Positions 27,437 through 36,274 of a stretch of 64,000 nucleotides of DNA are shown piece by piece. Position numbers and translations under genes: made by a program. Position 1 is the stretch's first letter. Each line of letters opens with the position of its first letter. Under the pieces are notes generated by a model that searched no databases, was not told the DNA's origin, and saw nothing but the letters and a program-made list of their open reading frames with translations. Source of the DNA: JAJRXR01 sp041987545 (GTDB lineage Bacteria > Planctomycetota > Phycisphaerae > Phycisphaerales > UBA1924); contig JBHIWH010000008.1 of assembly GCA_041987545.1 (NCBI GenBank), forward strand, positions 124,001 through 188,000. Reading direction: 5' to 3'.

Positions 27437-28893
27437 AGCAGCGGCGTCAGCAGCCGCGCCGCATTATCCACGAACCGCGTGCCGAACCCGCGCCGCCTCC
27501 AGCCTGCCAGGTCCAGCTCGCGCGACTCCTCCATGTACTCCCGCTGCAGCACGCGGAGCTGACTGGCCGTGTCCGTGTCGTACACGATCATCGCGACCTC
27601 GAAGTTGAGCCAGAAGCTTCGCATGTCCAGGTTCGCCGAGCCCACCACCGCCAGCTCGCGGTCCACCGTGATCGTCTTGGCGTGCAGCAGGCCCTGGCCG
27701 TGCCGGTACACGCGTACGCCCGCCTCCAGCAGCGGCTCCAGGTGCGCGTTGCTCGCCCGCCACACCAGCGGGGTGTCGAGCCGGCTGGGCAGGATCAGCG
27801 ATACCCGCACGCCCCGCTTGGCCGCCGACTCGAGTGCCGCCATCATCGCATCGCCCGGGACGAAGTACGGCGTCGTCAGGATCAGCTCCTCCCGCGCCGC
27901 GTGCACCAGCTCCAGCACCGCCCTGTGCATGAGGCCGGGGTTGGAACCGCCCGGGCCCGTCGCAACCACCTGCACCGCGGCGTGCTCCTCGCCCGCCAGC
28001 GGCTCCAGCTCGGGCAGGAACGCGTCGATCTCCGGCTCGCCCGGCGCGTCCAGCTGCCAGTCCTTCAGGAACACCATCCCCAGCGCCTGCGCCCCCGGGC
28101 CCTCCACCCGCACCGTGGCGTCCACCCACGGCCCCACCCGCGGGTTCCGCGCCACGCGGAAGCTCGCGTCGTTGATGTTCTGGCTGCCGACGTACGCGAC
28201 CCGCCCGTCGATCTCGACGATCTTCCTGTGGTTCCGCAGGTCCATCCGGGCGAAGAGCATCCGAAGCGCGCCCACCGGCAGCGCCGGGACCACCTCGACC
28301 CCCGATTCCCGCATCTTGCGCGCCCGGTCGCTCGCCAGGAACGCCTTGGCGCCGTGCGCGTCAACCAGGACCCGGCACGCCACGCCACGCCCCGCGGCCC
28401 GGATCAGCGCCGCCGCCACGTCGTCGGCGTGCCCGCCGACCTGCCAGATGTACGTCAGCAGGTGGCAGTGCCGGGTCGCCGCGTCGATGTCGGCGCAGAT
28501 CGAGGCGAGCACCCGCTCGCTGGAGGCCAGGATCTTCAACTCGTTCCCGCCCAGCGCCGGCACGTGCGTCTCGGCCGTGCACAGCCGCGACACGTGGTCG
28601 TACCGCCGCCCCCCCGCGGTCCAGTCCACGCCCCGCCGCCACAGGGCCACGGCCTGCTCGTCCATCCCCCGCGTCAGCTCGGCGTACCGACGCGCCCGCC
28701 GAGTCCCCAGCCGGTTCTCACCGATCAGCAGGTACACGAACGCCCCGACGAACGGGGCGAAGAAGATCACGGCCAGCCAGGCGATCGACGTCTGCGTCGC
28801 CCGCCGCACCATCACCACGCGCACCGAGAGCGCGACCCGGATCGCCCAGTCCAGGGCGACCACGACCACGGTGACGATCAGTCCCCAGTCCAA
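27433..28893 (-). CDS. cls: Cardiolipin synthase-like phospholipase D family protein
   Basis: A 486-residue membrane enzyme. Two N-terminal transmembrane helices (about 3-22 and 36-60, with the WLAVIFFAPFVGAFVYLLIGENRLG pattern in shortened form) precede two PLD domains. HKD motif 1 is HRKIVEID near residue 222 and motif 2 is HAKTITVD near 402, each with the GS(Q/A)N follow-on. This matches bacterial ClsA-type cardiolipin synthases, which condense two phosphatidylglycerols. The TTG start is supported by a TAGGCT box 6 nt upstream. Confidence 0.92.
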   Translation of the reverse strand: MDWGLIVTVVVVALDWAIRVALSVRVVMVRRATQTSIAWLAVIFFAPFVGAFVYLLIGENRLGTRRARRYAELTRGMDEQAVALWRRGVDWTAGGRRYDHVSRLCTAETHVPALGGNELKILASSERVLASICADIDAATRHCHLLTYIWQVGGHADDVAAALIRAAGRGVACRVLVDAHGAKAFLASDRARKMRESGVEVVPALPVGALRMLFARMDLRNHRKIVEIDGRVAYVGSQNINDASFRVARNPRVGPWVDATVRVEGPGAQALGMVFLKDWQLDAPGEPEIDAFLPELEPLAGEEHAAVQVVATGPGGSNPGLMHRAVLELVHAAREELILTTPYFVPGDAMMAALESAAKRGVRVSLILPSRLDTPLVWRASNAHLEPLLEAGVRVYRHGQGLLHAKTITVDRELAVVGSANLDMRSFWLNFEVAMIVYDTDTASQLRVLQREYMEESRELDLAGWRRRGFGTRFVDNAARLLTPLL

Positions 28894-28899
28894 GCCCGC

Positions 28900-28905
28900 A
28901 GCCTA
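28900..28905 (-). promoter_or_regulatory. Putative -10 of cls (leaderless, TTG start)
   Basis: TAGGCT on the minus strand ends 6 nt before the TTG at 28893. It helps decide that unusual start codon. Confidence 0.4.
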
Positions 28906-28936
28906 CGCCCGGGGGCCAACCCGGGGCGCCAGAACG

Positions 28937-29923
28937 TCAGGGGCCGCCCGGCCCGCCGCCGCCGCGACGCCCACCCCAGCCACCGCCCCAGCCACCGCGA
29001 CCACCCCAGAAGTCGGGCAACTCGGGCAGATCGTCGCCGTACAGCTCGTGCTCGAGCATCAGGTCACGGAACCGCTCGACGTCGGAGGAATCCAGCACGC
29101 CGTCCCCGTTCACGTCGGCGACCATCTCGCCGTCGTTGTACTTGCGGAGGAAGCTCTCCAGGTCGCCGTTGTCGACCGTCCCGTCGCCGCCGGAGTCGTA
29201 CTGATCGCGGAAGCGGCGGCGCTCATACGCCGACCGCATTTGATCGCGGGCCGTCGCCCGCTCGTCCCGGCTGAGCTGCCCGTCGCCGTCGGCGTCGAAC
29301 TGGGCGGTCATCTCCTCCCGCATCCGCTCGAACTGGGCGCGGCGGGCCTCGTCGGCGACGAACTCCTCGTCCTCGCTCAGCTCGCCGTCCCCGTCGAGGT
29401 CGAAGCGTTCCACCATCCGGGCCAGGCGCTCGCGCTCACGCTCGCGCCCCCACTCCCGCATCGCGTCCCACTCCTCCTCGCTCAGCTCCCCGTCCCCGTC
29501 GGCGTCGAACCGCATCGCGAACTCGCGCCCGCGAGGGTTGCTCATCATCGCCTCGCGGCGGGCCAGGCGGCGCTCGCGCTCGCTGATCTCGCCGTCGCCG
29601 TCCTTGTCCATCCGGGCCTCCCACTCGGCCCGGAGCTGCTCGCGCATCGCCCGGCGTTCCTCGTCGCTCAGCTCGCCGTCGCCGTCCGTGTCGAACCGCG
29701 ACCAGTCGAATCCACCAGGGCCCCACTCGGAGCGCTCGCCGCCACGGTCCCAGTCGTCGCGTTCGACGAGGGCCGGCGCGGGCGCCGGCTCGGCCGGGCG
29801 AGCCACGGGCTCCTGGACCGGCTCGGGCTCGGACGCCTTGCCCGCGAGCTGGTACGCCAACACGCCGCCGCCACCAACCGCGACCACCAGCCCCACGATC
29901 AACCCGGCCTGCTTCGCGCCCAT
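28937..29923 (-). CDS. Membrane-anchored EF-hand protein with seven calcium loops
   Basis: A 328-residue protein. An N-terminal transmembrane helix (about 5-27) and a Pro/Glu-rich linker are followed by seven DxDGDG-type EF-hand loops: DTDGDGELSDEE, DKDGDGEISERE, DADGDGELSEEE, DLDGDGELSEDE, DADGDGQLSRDE, and the variants DSGGDGTVDNGD and DVNGDGVLDSSD. It ends in a Gly/Trp/Arg-rich tail. The extracytoplasmic part should bind calcium; the last two loops resemble dockerin/Ca-repeat spacing. ATG 29923 follows GGAGGGC; an upstream in-frame ATG is less likely. Role unknown. Confidence 0.88.
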   Translation of the reverse strand: MGAKQAGLIVGLVVAVGGGGVLAYQLAGKASEPEPVQEPVARPAEPAPAPALVERDDWDRGGERSEWGPGGFDWSRFDTDGDGELSDEERRAMREQLRAEWEARMDKDGDGEISERERRLARREAMMSNPRGREFAMRFDADGDGELSEEEWDAMREWGRERERERLARMVERFDLDGDGELSEDEEFVADEARRAQFERMREEMTAQFDADGDGQLSRDERATARDQMRSAYERRRFRDQYDSGGDGTVDNGDLESFLRKYNDGEMVADVNGDGVLDSSDVERFRDLMLEHELYGDDLPELPDFWGGRGGWGGGWGGRRGGGGPGGP

Positions 29924-30033
29924 GACGCCCTCCGATCCTGGGAAACCCCGGCGGGGAGTCGCGCAACCCGCGCGCATCCCCACGGTCTCACCATCGGGCC
30001 CAACGCCCGGCTGACGAGTATATTGCCCCCAAC

Positions 30034-30063
30034 AAAAAACCCCGCGCCTCTCCGGGCACGGGG
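30034..30063 (-). terminator. Rho-independent terminator of tRNA-Met
   Basis: Minus-strand stem of 9 bp (plus-strand arms 30040-30048 and 30055-30063, one G-T pair), 6-nt loop, then TTTTTT. It starts 15 bases after the tRNA 3' end. Confidence 0.85.
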
Positions 30064-30078
30064 CCAATTCGGCTGCAA

Positions 30079-30152
30079 TGGCGAGGGGGAGACTCGAACT
30101 CCCGACCTGAGGGTTATGAATCCTCCGCTCTAGCCAGCTGAGCTACCTCGCC
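30079..30152 (-). tRNA. tRNA-Met (anticodon CAT, elongator)
   Basis: A 74-nt cloverleaf on the minus strand: acceptor GGCGAGG pairs with CCTCGCC, D arm GCTC...GAGC, anticodon loop TTCATAA, T arm GGGAG-TTCGAGT-CTCCC, discriminator A, CCA not encoded. The paired first base pair (G1-C72) and the absence of the three-G-C anticodon stem argue for the elongator rather than the initiator. The closing pair of the anticodon stem is A31-C39. Confidence 0.95.
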
Positions 30153-30187
30153 GCGTCCCGGGTCGTCCGGGAGGGCCGATCGTAGCC

Positions 30188-30508
30188 CTACGACCCGGCC
30201 GGCCGCACGCCCGGCTCGCCCGCCGGGGTCTCGACCGGATCCGAGCGGCTCACCCGGGCGTCCTCGCCCGCCGCGTTCACCGGGGGCTTGGCCGCCTCGA
30301 ACTTCGCCGGCTCCTTGTCGGCCGCGGTGTTCACGTCGTTCTCGATGTCCTTGAGTCCGCGCTTGAACTGCACGATCCCCTGCCCCAGGCTCCGCCCCAC
30401 CTCGGGCAGACGCCGCCCGAACAGCAGCAGCATCACCCCGCCGATGATCAGGTACTCCATCGGCCCCAGGTTGGGCAGGAATCCGAGCGTCGCGCCAGAC
30501 ATCAGCAT
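30188..30508 (-). CDS. tatA: Twin-arginine translocase subunit TatA/TatE family
   Basis: A 106-residue protein: a short periplasmic N-terminus, one transmembrane helix (about 17-32, MEYLIIGGVMLLLFG), the conserved hinge FGRRLPEVGRSLG, an amphipathic helix (QFKRGLKDIEND) and a variable charged tail. TatA oligomers form the pore that exports folded proteins. ATG 30508 follows AGGAG; an in-frame upstream ATG lacks such a site. tatB/tatC are not adjacent. Several exported proteins in the window could be clients, but no twin-arginine signal was recognised in them. Confidence 0.93.
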   Translation of the reverse strand: MLMSGATLGFLPNLGPMEYLIIGGVMLLLFGRRLPEVGRSLGQGIVQFKRGLKDIENDVNTAADKEPAKFEAAKPPVNAAGEDARVSRSDPVETPAGEPGVRPAGS

Positions 30509-30628
30509 GCCAACTCCTCTCGGCGGGGCCCACCCGCCGTCGCCGGGCGTCCTGCCCCGCGTCCACACAATACAAGGGGACCGCCGCCCCCGGGTCAACG
30601 CCCGCAACCCCCCGTCATTCCAGGCCCT

Positions 30629-31501
30629 TCACGCGATCCCGGCGACCCGCTCGGCCGCCTCGACCACGTTGCTCAGCAGCGTCGCCACCGTCATCGGGCC
30701 CACCCCCCCCGGCACCGGGCTCAGCCAGCCGGCAACCGCCCGCACGCCGTCGAAGTCCACGTCCCCCACCGTTCTCGTCTTGCCATCAGGGCCCTCGACG
30801 CGGCTCGTTCCAACGTCCACGACCACCGCCCCCGGCTTGACCATCCCCGCCGTGATCAGCCCGGGCCGACCCACGGCGCTGACGACCACGTCCGCCGAGG
30901 CGCACAGGTCTTCCAGCCCCCACGTCCACTCGTTGCAGCTGACCACGGTCGCCTCGCGCTGCATCAGCAGCACGGCGATCGGCTTGCCCACCACGTCCCC
31001 CGCCCCGACCACGACGCACCGGGCCCCCCGCAGCTCGACGCCCGTGGACTCGACCATCCGCACCGCCGCCAGCCCCGTGCAAGGCGCCAGGCTGCTCCGG
31101 CCGTAGACGATGTTCCCGATGTTGGCCGGGTTCACGCCCTCGACGTCCTTGTCCGGGTCGATCAGCTCCTGGACCTCGTACGGATCCACGCCCTCGGGCA
31201 TCGGCAGGTGCGCCATGATCGCGCTGACCGAGTCGTCCTCGTTCAGGACCAGCACCCGCCCGGCGACCGCTTCGAAGTCGCACCCGCCGTCCAGCTCGTG
31301 CAGCTCGTAGCCGATGCCCAGCTCATCGCACGTCCTGGCCTGGTTCTCGGCGTACACCCGGGCCGGCGAGTCCCCCGAGCAGGCCAGGATCGCGTCCAGC
31401 CGGACGTCGCCCCCCCGCTCCCGGACACGGCGCACCCTGGCCGCGATGCCCTCCCGGACCTCAGCCGCCAGCGCCTTGCCGTCGATGATCTTCGCCGCCA
31501 T
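30629..31501 (-). CDS. folD: FolD-like methylenetetrahydrofolate dehydrogenase with altered active site
   Basis: A 290-residue protein that aligns along its whole length with E. coli FolD (5,10-methylene-THF dehydrogenase / 5,10-methenyl-THF cyclohydrolase), from MAAKIIDGK to PVPGGVGPMTVATL. At identical numbering, Tyr50 is kept but Lys54 is Gln, Gln98 is His and Asp121 is Glu; the PCTP motif reads PCTG. The nucleotide site reads VGAGDVVGKP. In the human enzyme, changing the equivalent lysine to Gln removes cyclohydrolase but not dehydrogenase activity, so this may be a monofunctional dehydrogenase (inference). A TAGGAT box 6 nt upstream suggests a leaderless transcript. Confidence 0.85.
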   Translation of the reverse strand: MAAKIIDGKALAAEVREGIAARVRRVRERGGDVRLDAILACSGDSPARVYAENQARTCDELGIGYELHELDGGCDFEAVAGRVLVLNEDDSVSAIMAHLPMPEGVDPYEVQELIDPDKDVEGVNPANIGNIVYGRSSLAPCTGLAAVRMVESTGVELRGARCVVVGAGDVVGKPIAVLLMQREATVVSCNEWTWGLEDLCASADVVVSAVGRPGLITAGMVKPGAVVVDVGTSRVEGPDGKTRTVGDVDFDGVRAVAGWLSPVPGGVGPMTVATLLSNVVEAAERVAGIA

Positions 31502-31507
31502 CGCCGC

Positions 31508-31513
31508 ATCCTA
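31508..31513 (-). promoter_or_regulatory. Putative -10 of folD (leaderless)
   Basis: TAGGAT on the minus strand, 6 nt before the ATG at 31501; no Shine-Dalgarno. Confidence 0.4.
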
Positions 31514-31596
31514 GCCACGCCCGCTCACGTCGCCGCCCCGACGGCGGCGCACCCGAGCCCCAGCCCGTCTTCGACCAGCCCGCCCCCCGACTCCAT

Positions 31597-31602
31597 TACC
31601 AT
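31597..31602 (+). promoter_or_regulatory. Putative -10 of ligA (leaderless)
   Basis: TACCAT, 6 nt before the GTG at 31609; no Shine-Dalgarno. Confidence 0.4.
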
Positions 31603-31608
31603 CTGCCC

Positions 31609-33855
31609 GTGCCCGAGCCCGGCCCCGCCAAACGCGTCGCAGAACTCCGAGCCCTGCTCCGCCGGGCCAACCGCGCGTATTACGCCGATGCCAAGCCCAT
31701 CATGTCGGACCGCGAGTTCGACGACCTGCTCGCCGAACTCGCCGACCTGGAGCAGGCCCACCCCGACCTCGACGACCCCAACTCCCCCACCCGGCGCGTC
31801 GGCGGCGAGCCCATCGAGGGCTTCAAGACCCTCCCCCACGCCGTCCCCATGCTCTCGATCGACAACACGTACGACGAGGACGAGGTCCGCGCGTGGGTCA
31901 AGCGTGTCCGCAAGAACCTCAAGCTCGAGGACCAGGACGCCGACGCCGGCCTCTTTGACGGCGACGAGCTCCTCTTCGTCTGCGACCCCAAGATCGACGG
32001 CGTCGCCATCTCGCTCCGATACGAGAAGGGCCAGCTCGCCCACGCCCTGACCCGGGGCGACGGCGCCAAGGGGGACGAGGTCTCCCACGCCGTCCGCACC
32101 ATCCGCTCCATCCCCCTGACGCTGGGCGAGCCCGACAAGAAGTCGCCGGGCGTCCCCGATGTCCTCGAAGTCCGCGGCGAGATTTATATCCCCCTCCCCG
32201 AGTTCGAACGCATCAACGAGGAGCGCGAGCAGGCCGACCAGGAGCCGTTCATGAACCCGCGGAACGCCTGCGCGGGCACGCTCAAGAACCTGGACCCCAA
32301 GATCGCCGCGTCCCGCAACCTCGGCTTCGTGGCCCACGGCCGCGGCGAGGTCTCCGATCCCGACCTTGCCTCGACCTTCACCGATTTCCTCGACGCCATC
32401 AAGTCACTCGGTTTGCCGGTGAGCCCGCACACGACGACCGCCAACTCGCCCGAGGCCGTGCTCGAGGCTATCGCCGCCTTCGACACGAAACGAGCAAAGC
32501 TCGACTACGCGACCGACGGCATGGTCGTCCGCGTCGACAGCTTCGCCCAGCAGGACGCCCTGGGCACGACGAGCAAGAGCCCCCGCTGGCTCATCGCGTA
32601 CAAGTACCCGGCCGAGCGCGCGCAGACCAAGCTCCTGGATGTCGATCATCAGGTCGGCAAGTCGGGCCGCATCACGCCTCGGGCCGTCATGGAGCCCGTT
32701 CTCCTCTCGGGCACGACGGTTCAGCACGCGACCCTGCACAACTACGGCCTCGCCCGCCAGAAGGACATCCGCCTCGGTGACACCCTCGAGATCGAGAAGG
32801 CCGGCGAGATCATCCCCTACGTCATCCGCGTCATCGAATCCAAACGCCCGAGGGGCGCCCGCAAGATCAAGGCCCCCGAGACCTGCCCCGAGTGCGGCGG
32901 CCCGGTCGAGATCGACCCGCCCGAGGCCGACCCCGCCCACGACGGCGATCCGAATCTCGAGACCTCGCGATCCTGCGTCAACCCCGAGTGCCCCGCCCAA
33001 ATCCGCGAGAAGCTCATCTGGTTCGCCGGGCGCGGGCAGATGGACATCGAGGGCCTCGGCGAGTCCACCATCGACCAGATCCGCGCGACGCACCTGCCCA
33101 AGGGCCACCCCCGCCGCGCCGAGCTGGGCGTCCCCGAGGACACGCCGAGCATCCCCCTCTACCACTTTGCCGACATCTTCAACCTGCACAAGCACGCCGA
33201 CGCCCTGCTCACCCTCGACCGCATGGGCGACAAAAAGCTGGAGAATCTCCTCAAGGGCATCGAGGACGCCAAATCGCGGGGGCTGGCCCGCGTGCTCGCC
33301 GGCATGGGCATCCACCACGTCGGGACCGCGACCGCCAAGTCCATCGCGCGCCTCTACCCCGACCTCGACGCGCTGCTCGGGGCCTCCGAGCCGCAACTCC
33401 GCCCCAAGTCGCTCAACAAGACCGAGGCGACCGAGCTCGGGTTCGACCCCGATCCCAGACAGCGCCCCGAGACAGGCCTGGGCAAGGACACCGCCCCGGT
33501 CGTGCACGCGTACCTGCACTCCAAGCCCGCCAAGAAGGCCTTCGCCGCGCTCCGGAAGGTCGGGGTCGACCTCTCCAGCCACGACTACAAGGCGCCCGGC
33601 GCCAGGCCCGCCCCCGACTCCCCCTTCGCCGGCAAGACCATCGTCCTCACCGGCACGCTCGAGAACTACGAACGCAACGACCTCAAGGACATCCTCGAGT
33701 CCCTCGGCGCCAAGGTCACCGGCTCTGTCTCCTCCAAGACCGACCTCGTCGTCGTCGGCGACTCCCCCGGCTCCAAGCTCGACAAGGCCAAGAAGCTCGG
33801 CATCGAGACCTGGGACGAGAAAACCCTGCTCAAGAACCTCCCCAAGGACACCTGA
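31609..33855 (+). CDS. ligA: NAD-dependent DNA ligase
   Basis: A 748-residue replicative ligase that seals nicks using NAD. Domains in order: Ia (about 1-70, YYADAKPIMSDREFDDL), adenylation domain with KIDG (catalytic Lys, context CDPKIDGVAIS) and DGMVVRVD, OB fold (GRITPRAVMEPVLLSGTTV), zinc finger (CPECGGP...CVNPECP), HhH region (GLGESTIDQIRATHLPKG; MGIHHVGTATAKSIA) and BRCT (FAGKTIVLTGTLENYERNDL to the end). The usual length is about 670; the extra residues lie in a loop after domain Ia, in the zinc finger (four Cys kept, spacing enlarged) and in an insertion in the HhH region. GTG start. Confidence 0.97.
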   Translation: MPEPGPAKRVAELRALLRRANRAYYADAKPIMSDREFDDLLAELADLEQAHPDLDDPNSPTRRVGGEPIEGFKTLPHAVPMLSIDNTYDEDEVRAWVKRVRKNLKLEDQDADAGLFDGDELLFVCDPKIDGVAISLRYEKGQLAHALTRGDGAKGDEVSHAVRTIRSIPLTLGEPDKKSPGVPDVLEVRGEIYIPLPEFERINEEREQADQEPFMNPRNACAGTLKNLDPKIAASRNLGFVAHGRGEVSDPDLASTFTDFLDAIKSLGLPVSPHTTTANSPEAVLEAIAAFDTKRAKLDYATDGMVVRVDSFAQQDALGTTSKSPRWLIAYKYPAERAQTKLLDVDHQVGKSGRITPRAVMEPVLLSGTTVQHATLHNYGLARQKDIRLGDTLEIEKAGEIIPYVIRVIESKRPRGARKIKAPETCPECGGPVEIDPPEADPAHDGDPNLETSRSCVNPECPAQIREKLIWFAGRGQMDIEGLGESTIDQIRATHLPKGHPRRAELGVPEDTPSIPLYHFADIFNLHKHADALLTLDRMGDKKLENLLKGIEDAKSRGLARVLAGMGIHHVGTATAKSIARLYPDLDALLGASEPQLRPKSLNKTEATELGFDPDPRQRPETGLGKDTAPVVHAYLHSKPAKKAFAALRKVGVDLSSHDYKAPGARPAPDSPFAGKTIVLTGTLENYERNDLKDILESLGAKVTGSVSSKTDLVVVGDSPGSKLDKAKKLGIETWDEKTLLKNLPKDT

Positions 33856-33934
33856 GCCGCTTTCCTCTACGCTCCCTCCGTCGTCTTCTCCCGACCTGCC
33901 GACCTCACGACCTGCCGATCTCCCGCTTCCGCCC

Positions 33935-34468
33935 ATGCACAACGTCGAGTACAAGGCCGAGCTCCGAGACCCCGCACTCGCCCGCGCGATCGCCAAGAAG
34001 ATCGGCGCTCGCCTCGACTCCACGCTCGACCAGACCGACACCTACTTCCGCGTCACCACCGGCCGTCTCAAAAAGCGCGAGACCACCGAGCAGGGCCACG
34101 GCCCGCTCCCGCCCCAGTACATCTTCTACGACCGGGCCGACATCGTCCGCCCCAAGCTCTCGCACTACACGCTCTTCACCGAGGAAGAAGCCCGCGAGCG
34201 GTACGGCGCCCAGCCCCTGCCCACCGACGTCGTCGTCACCAAACGCCGCGAGCTCTGGCTCGACGGCGCCTCGCGCATCCACCTCGACCGCGTCGAGGGC
34301 GTGGGCGACTTCATCGAGTTCGAGGTCCCCATCCACCCCAAGAGCTCGGTCACCGCCGCCCGCGACAAGACAGAGGCCCTCCGCAAGGCCTTCGCCCCCG
34401 CCCTGGGCGAGCCGGTCGCGCTCAGCTACCGCGACCTCAAGGCCGCGGACGCGAACTCGGAGCCCTAG
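33935..34468 (+). CDS. CYTH domain protein (class IV adenylate cyclase / ThTPase-like)
   Basis: A 177-residue CYTH protein; members hydrolyse or cyclise triphosphates using the charged interior of a beta tunnel. Seen: N-terminal NVEYKAEL (a variant of the ExExK motif), then QTDTYFRV, GRLKKRE, a row of Arg/Lys strands, ELWLDGASRIHLDRVEGVGDFIEFEV and SYRDL near the end. This pattern is nearer the CyaB-like group than thiamine triphosphatase. ATG 33935 lies 80 bases after the ligA stop. It overlaps the convergent peroxidase stop by 4 bases. Activity not predictable. Confidence 0.85.
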   Translation: MHNVEYKAELRDPALARAIAKKIGARLDSTLDQTDTYFRVTTGRLKKRETTEQGHGPLPPQYIFYDRADIVRPKLSHYTLFTEEEARERYGAQPLPTDVVVTKRRELWLDGASRIHLDRVEGVGDFIEFEVPIHPKSSVTAARDKTEALRKAFAPALGEPVALSYRDLKAADANSEP

Positions 34469-36090
34469 CAGCCCGCCCGGCGCCGCCGCCGTCCCGCCAG
34501 CAGGCCCGTCACGCCCAGCAGCGCCACGCCGCCCGGCGCCGGCACGGCCGTCGCGAAGAACACGTTGTCGCCCAGCCCGTCCACGCCGGCCGCCGACCGG
34601 AAGATGTCGGCCAGCGTCGTCCCCTCGATCTCGAGCATGTAGGGGTCCAGGTCGGGGTCGTTGAGGTAGAAGAACCGGTCCCCGTCGCGCAGGCGCCCGA
34701 ACTGGTCCCGCATGATCGCCTCGAGCGTCTCGCCCATGCTCGCGTCCGCCAGGTGGTCCTCGGCCATCAGCCCGATCCACGCCTCCACCTCCCCGACGTC
34801 CGTGTACACCGACGCCAGCGCCTCCTGGAGCGCGGCGTCCGACGTGATGTCCGACCAGCCCGTGACCGGGTCCAGCCCGAACGCGTCGCGGATCTCGGCG
34901 TACGTCGGCAGGCCGTGGTCCCGCCCGCGCTGCAGGTTCAGCGCCAGCAGGTCCAGCCCGCCGGCGCCGGGGGGCCCGAACAGGAAGCTCCGGACGCCGT
35001 CCACCATCTGCAGGTCCATCTCCTCGGCCGCCTGCACTGTCATCCCGCGGATGAGCGCGTCCAGCGCCCCCTCGCCCTCGAGCGTGCCGGGGTTGAAGAA
35101 GTTGTTGCGGAGGGTCAGGGGGCCGTCCGAGTACGCCGTCCCGTCCGCGTTCATCCGCAGCAGCTCCTCGTTGAGCATCGTGTGCCCAAAGCGGAACGCG
35201 GCCGTCGAGAACAGCGTTGAGATGCTCGGGTCCACGCTCTCGTCATACCCCGCGTAGCTCGACAGACCCTGGACGCCCATCGCCGGCAGCCAGTCCTCGT
35301 ACGTGATCTTCTGCACCTGGGCGCCGACGATCTTCCGCGCCGTCTGGTAGATCTGCTCGTCGTCCCAGCCCGGGTTGTCCACCGCCAGCCGCTCGGCCCA
35401 CTGGTTGTGGTGGTCCACGAACACCTGGTGCAGCGCCGTCAATCCCGCCTGCTCGTTCGCCCGCACGTCGCCCGCCAGGAACAGCGACTCGCCCGGCAGG
35501 AACCCCTCGTTGGCGTTGTCGAGACCAGCCGTGTTGCGGGGCATCATCCCGTCGGCGCCGGTCAGCAGCATCCCGCCCGAGAAGGAGCGCAACGCCGCGG
35601 CCCGGGTCTCGTCCGAGCCGTAGATCATCGACCCGTCCAGGAAGTGCGTGATCTGGTTCACCTGCGCCCGTGTGCCCGAGCCATCGGTCGTGAACGCCGA
35701 GCGCACGAACGGGATCATCTCGCCCGCCTGGAAGACCGGGTCGCCGCCCGGGGCGAAGATCGGCGAGAACTCGTGCCCCCCGCCCACGAGCGTGATGTCG
35801 TGGTCGATGAACTGCCCCCACTGCCAGAACATCGCCGACAGCCCGCGTGCGTTGCCCGACGCCGTCTGCGTTCCCAGCGTGTTGCTGACCACCCGCGCGT
35901 TGGGCCCGCCCATCATCGCTGAGAGCCCGTCGGCGTACCGGGCGCCCTCCGCCCCGCGGATCTGGACCGTCCCGGCCGACCCCAGCGCCGGGTCGGCCAG
36001 GTTGTTGCCCGTCCCGTCGATGCTCCGGTACTCCTGGGCGAGGGAGGGGACGCCCAGGGCCGCGACTGCGATCACAGCGATGTACTTCAC
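34465..36090 (-). CDS. Secreted animal-type haem peroxidase with PEP-CTERM-like tail
   Basis: A 541-residue exported protein of the peroxidase-cyclooxygenase superfamily. Signal peptide 1-18. Distal histidine in QFIDHDITL (His97), calcium-loop and THFLDGSMIYGSD segments, proximal histidine in FRFGHTML (near residue 300), and LNLQRGRDHGLP (near 385), all family hallmarks. The C-terminus (VPAPGGVALLGVTGLLAG followed by RRRRR) is a PEP-CTERM-like sorting tail, so the enzyme is probably surface-attached. GTG start preceded by GGAGAGACGAG. Overlaps the CYTH gene stop by 4 bases. Substrate unknown. Confidence 0.92.
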   Translation of the reverse strand: MKYIAVIAVAALGVPSLAQEYRSIDGTGNNLADPALGSAGTVQIRGAEGARYADGLSAMMGGPNARVVSNTLGTQTASGNARGLSAMFWQWGQFIDHDITLVGGGHEFSPIFAPGGDPVFQAGEMIPFVRSAFTTDGSGTRAQVNQITHFLDGSMIYGSDETRAAALRSFSGGMLLTGADGMMPRNTAGLDNANEGFLPGESLFLAGDVRANEQAGLTALHQVFVDHHNQWAERLAVDNPGWDDEQIYQTARKIVGAQVQKITYEDWLPAMGVQGLSSYAGYDESVDPSISTLFSTAAFRFGHTMLNEELLRMNADGTAYSDGPLTLRNNFFNPGTLEGEGALDALIRGMTVQAAEEMDLQMVDGVRSFLFGPPGAGGLDLLALNLQRGRDHGLPTYAEIRDAFGLDPVTGWSDITSDAALQEALASVYTDVGEVEAWIGLMAEDHLADASMGETLEAIMRDQFGRLRDGDRFFYLNDPDLDPYMLEIEGTTLADIFRSAAGVDGLGDNVFFATAVPAPGGVALLGVTGLLAGRRRRRAGC

Positions 36091-36274
36091 GCTCGTCTCT
36101 CCGGTTGGAAGGCCCGAGCAGACGATGAACCGAGCCGCCGCCGACGCCCAGCCGCCGGGCTCGGGGCCGCCAAGGCCGGGCCGGGTCCGATCGTGTGTGA
36201 TCCGTGTGCGGGCGGGGGCCGGCGGCTATCGGTCCTGCCCGGAGCCCATCGTCGATCTCGGCGGGCCCCGCTCC

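Noticed and set aside
30079..30152. Damaged tRNA-Met because of the A31-C39 mismatch
   Set aside because: The same loop-closing wording (GGATTCATAACCC) is common in bacterial elongator tRNA-Met; all other stems are perfect.
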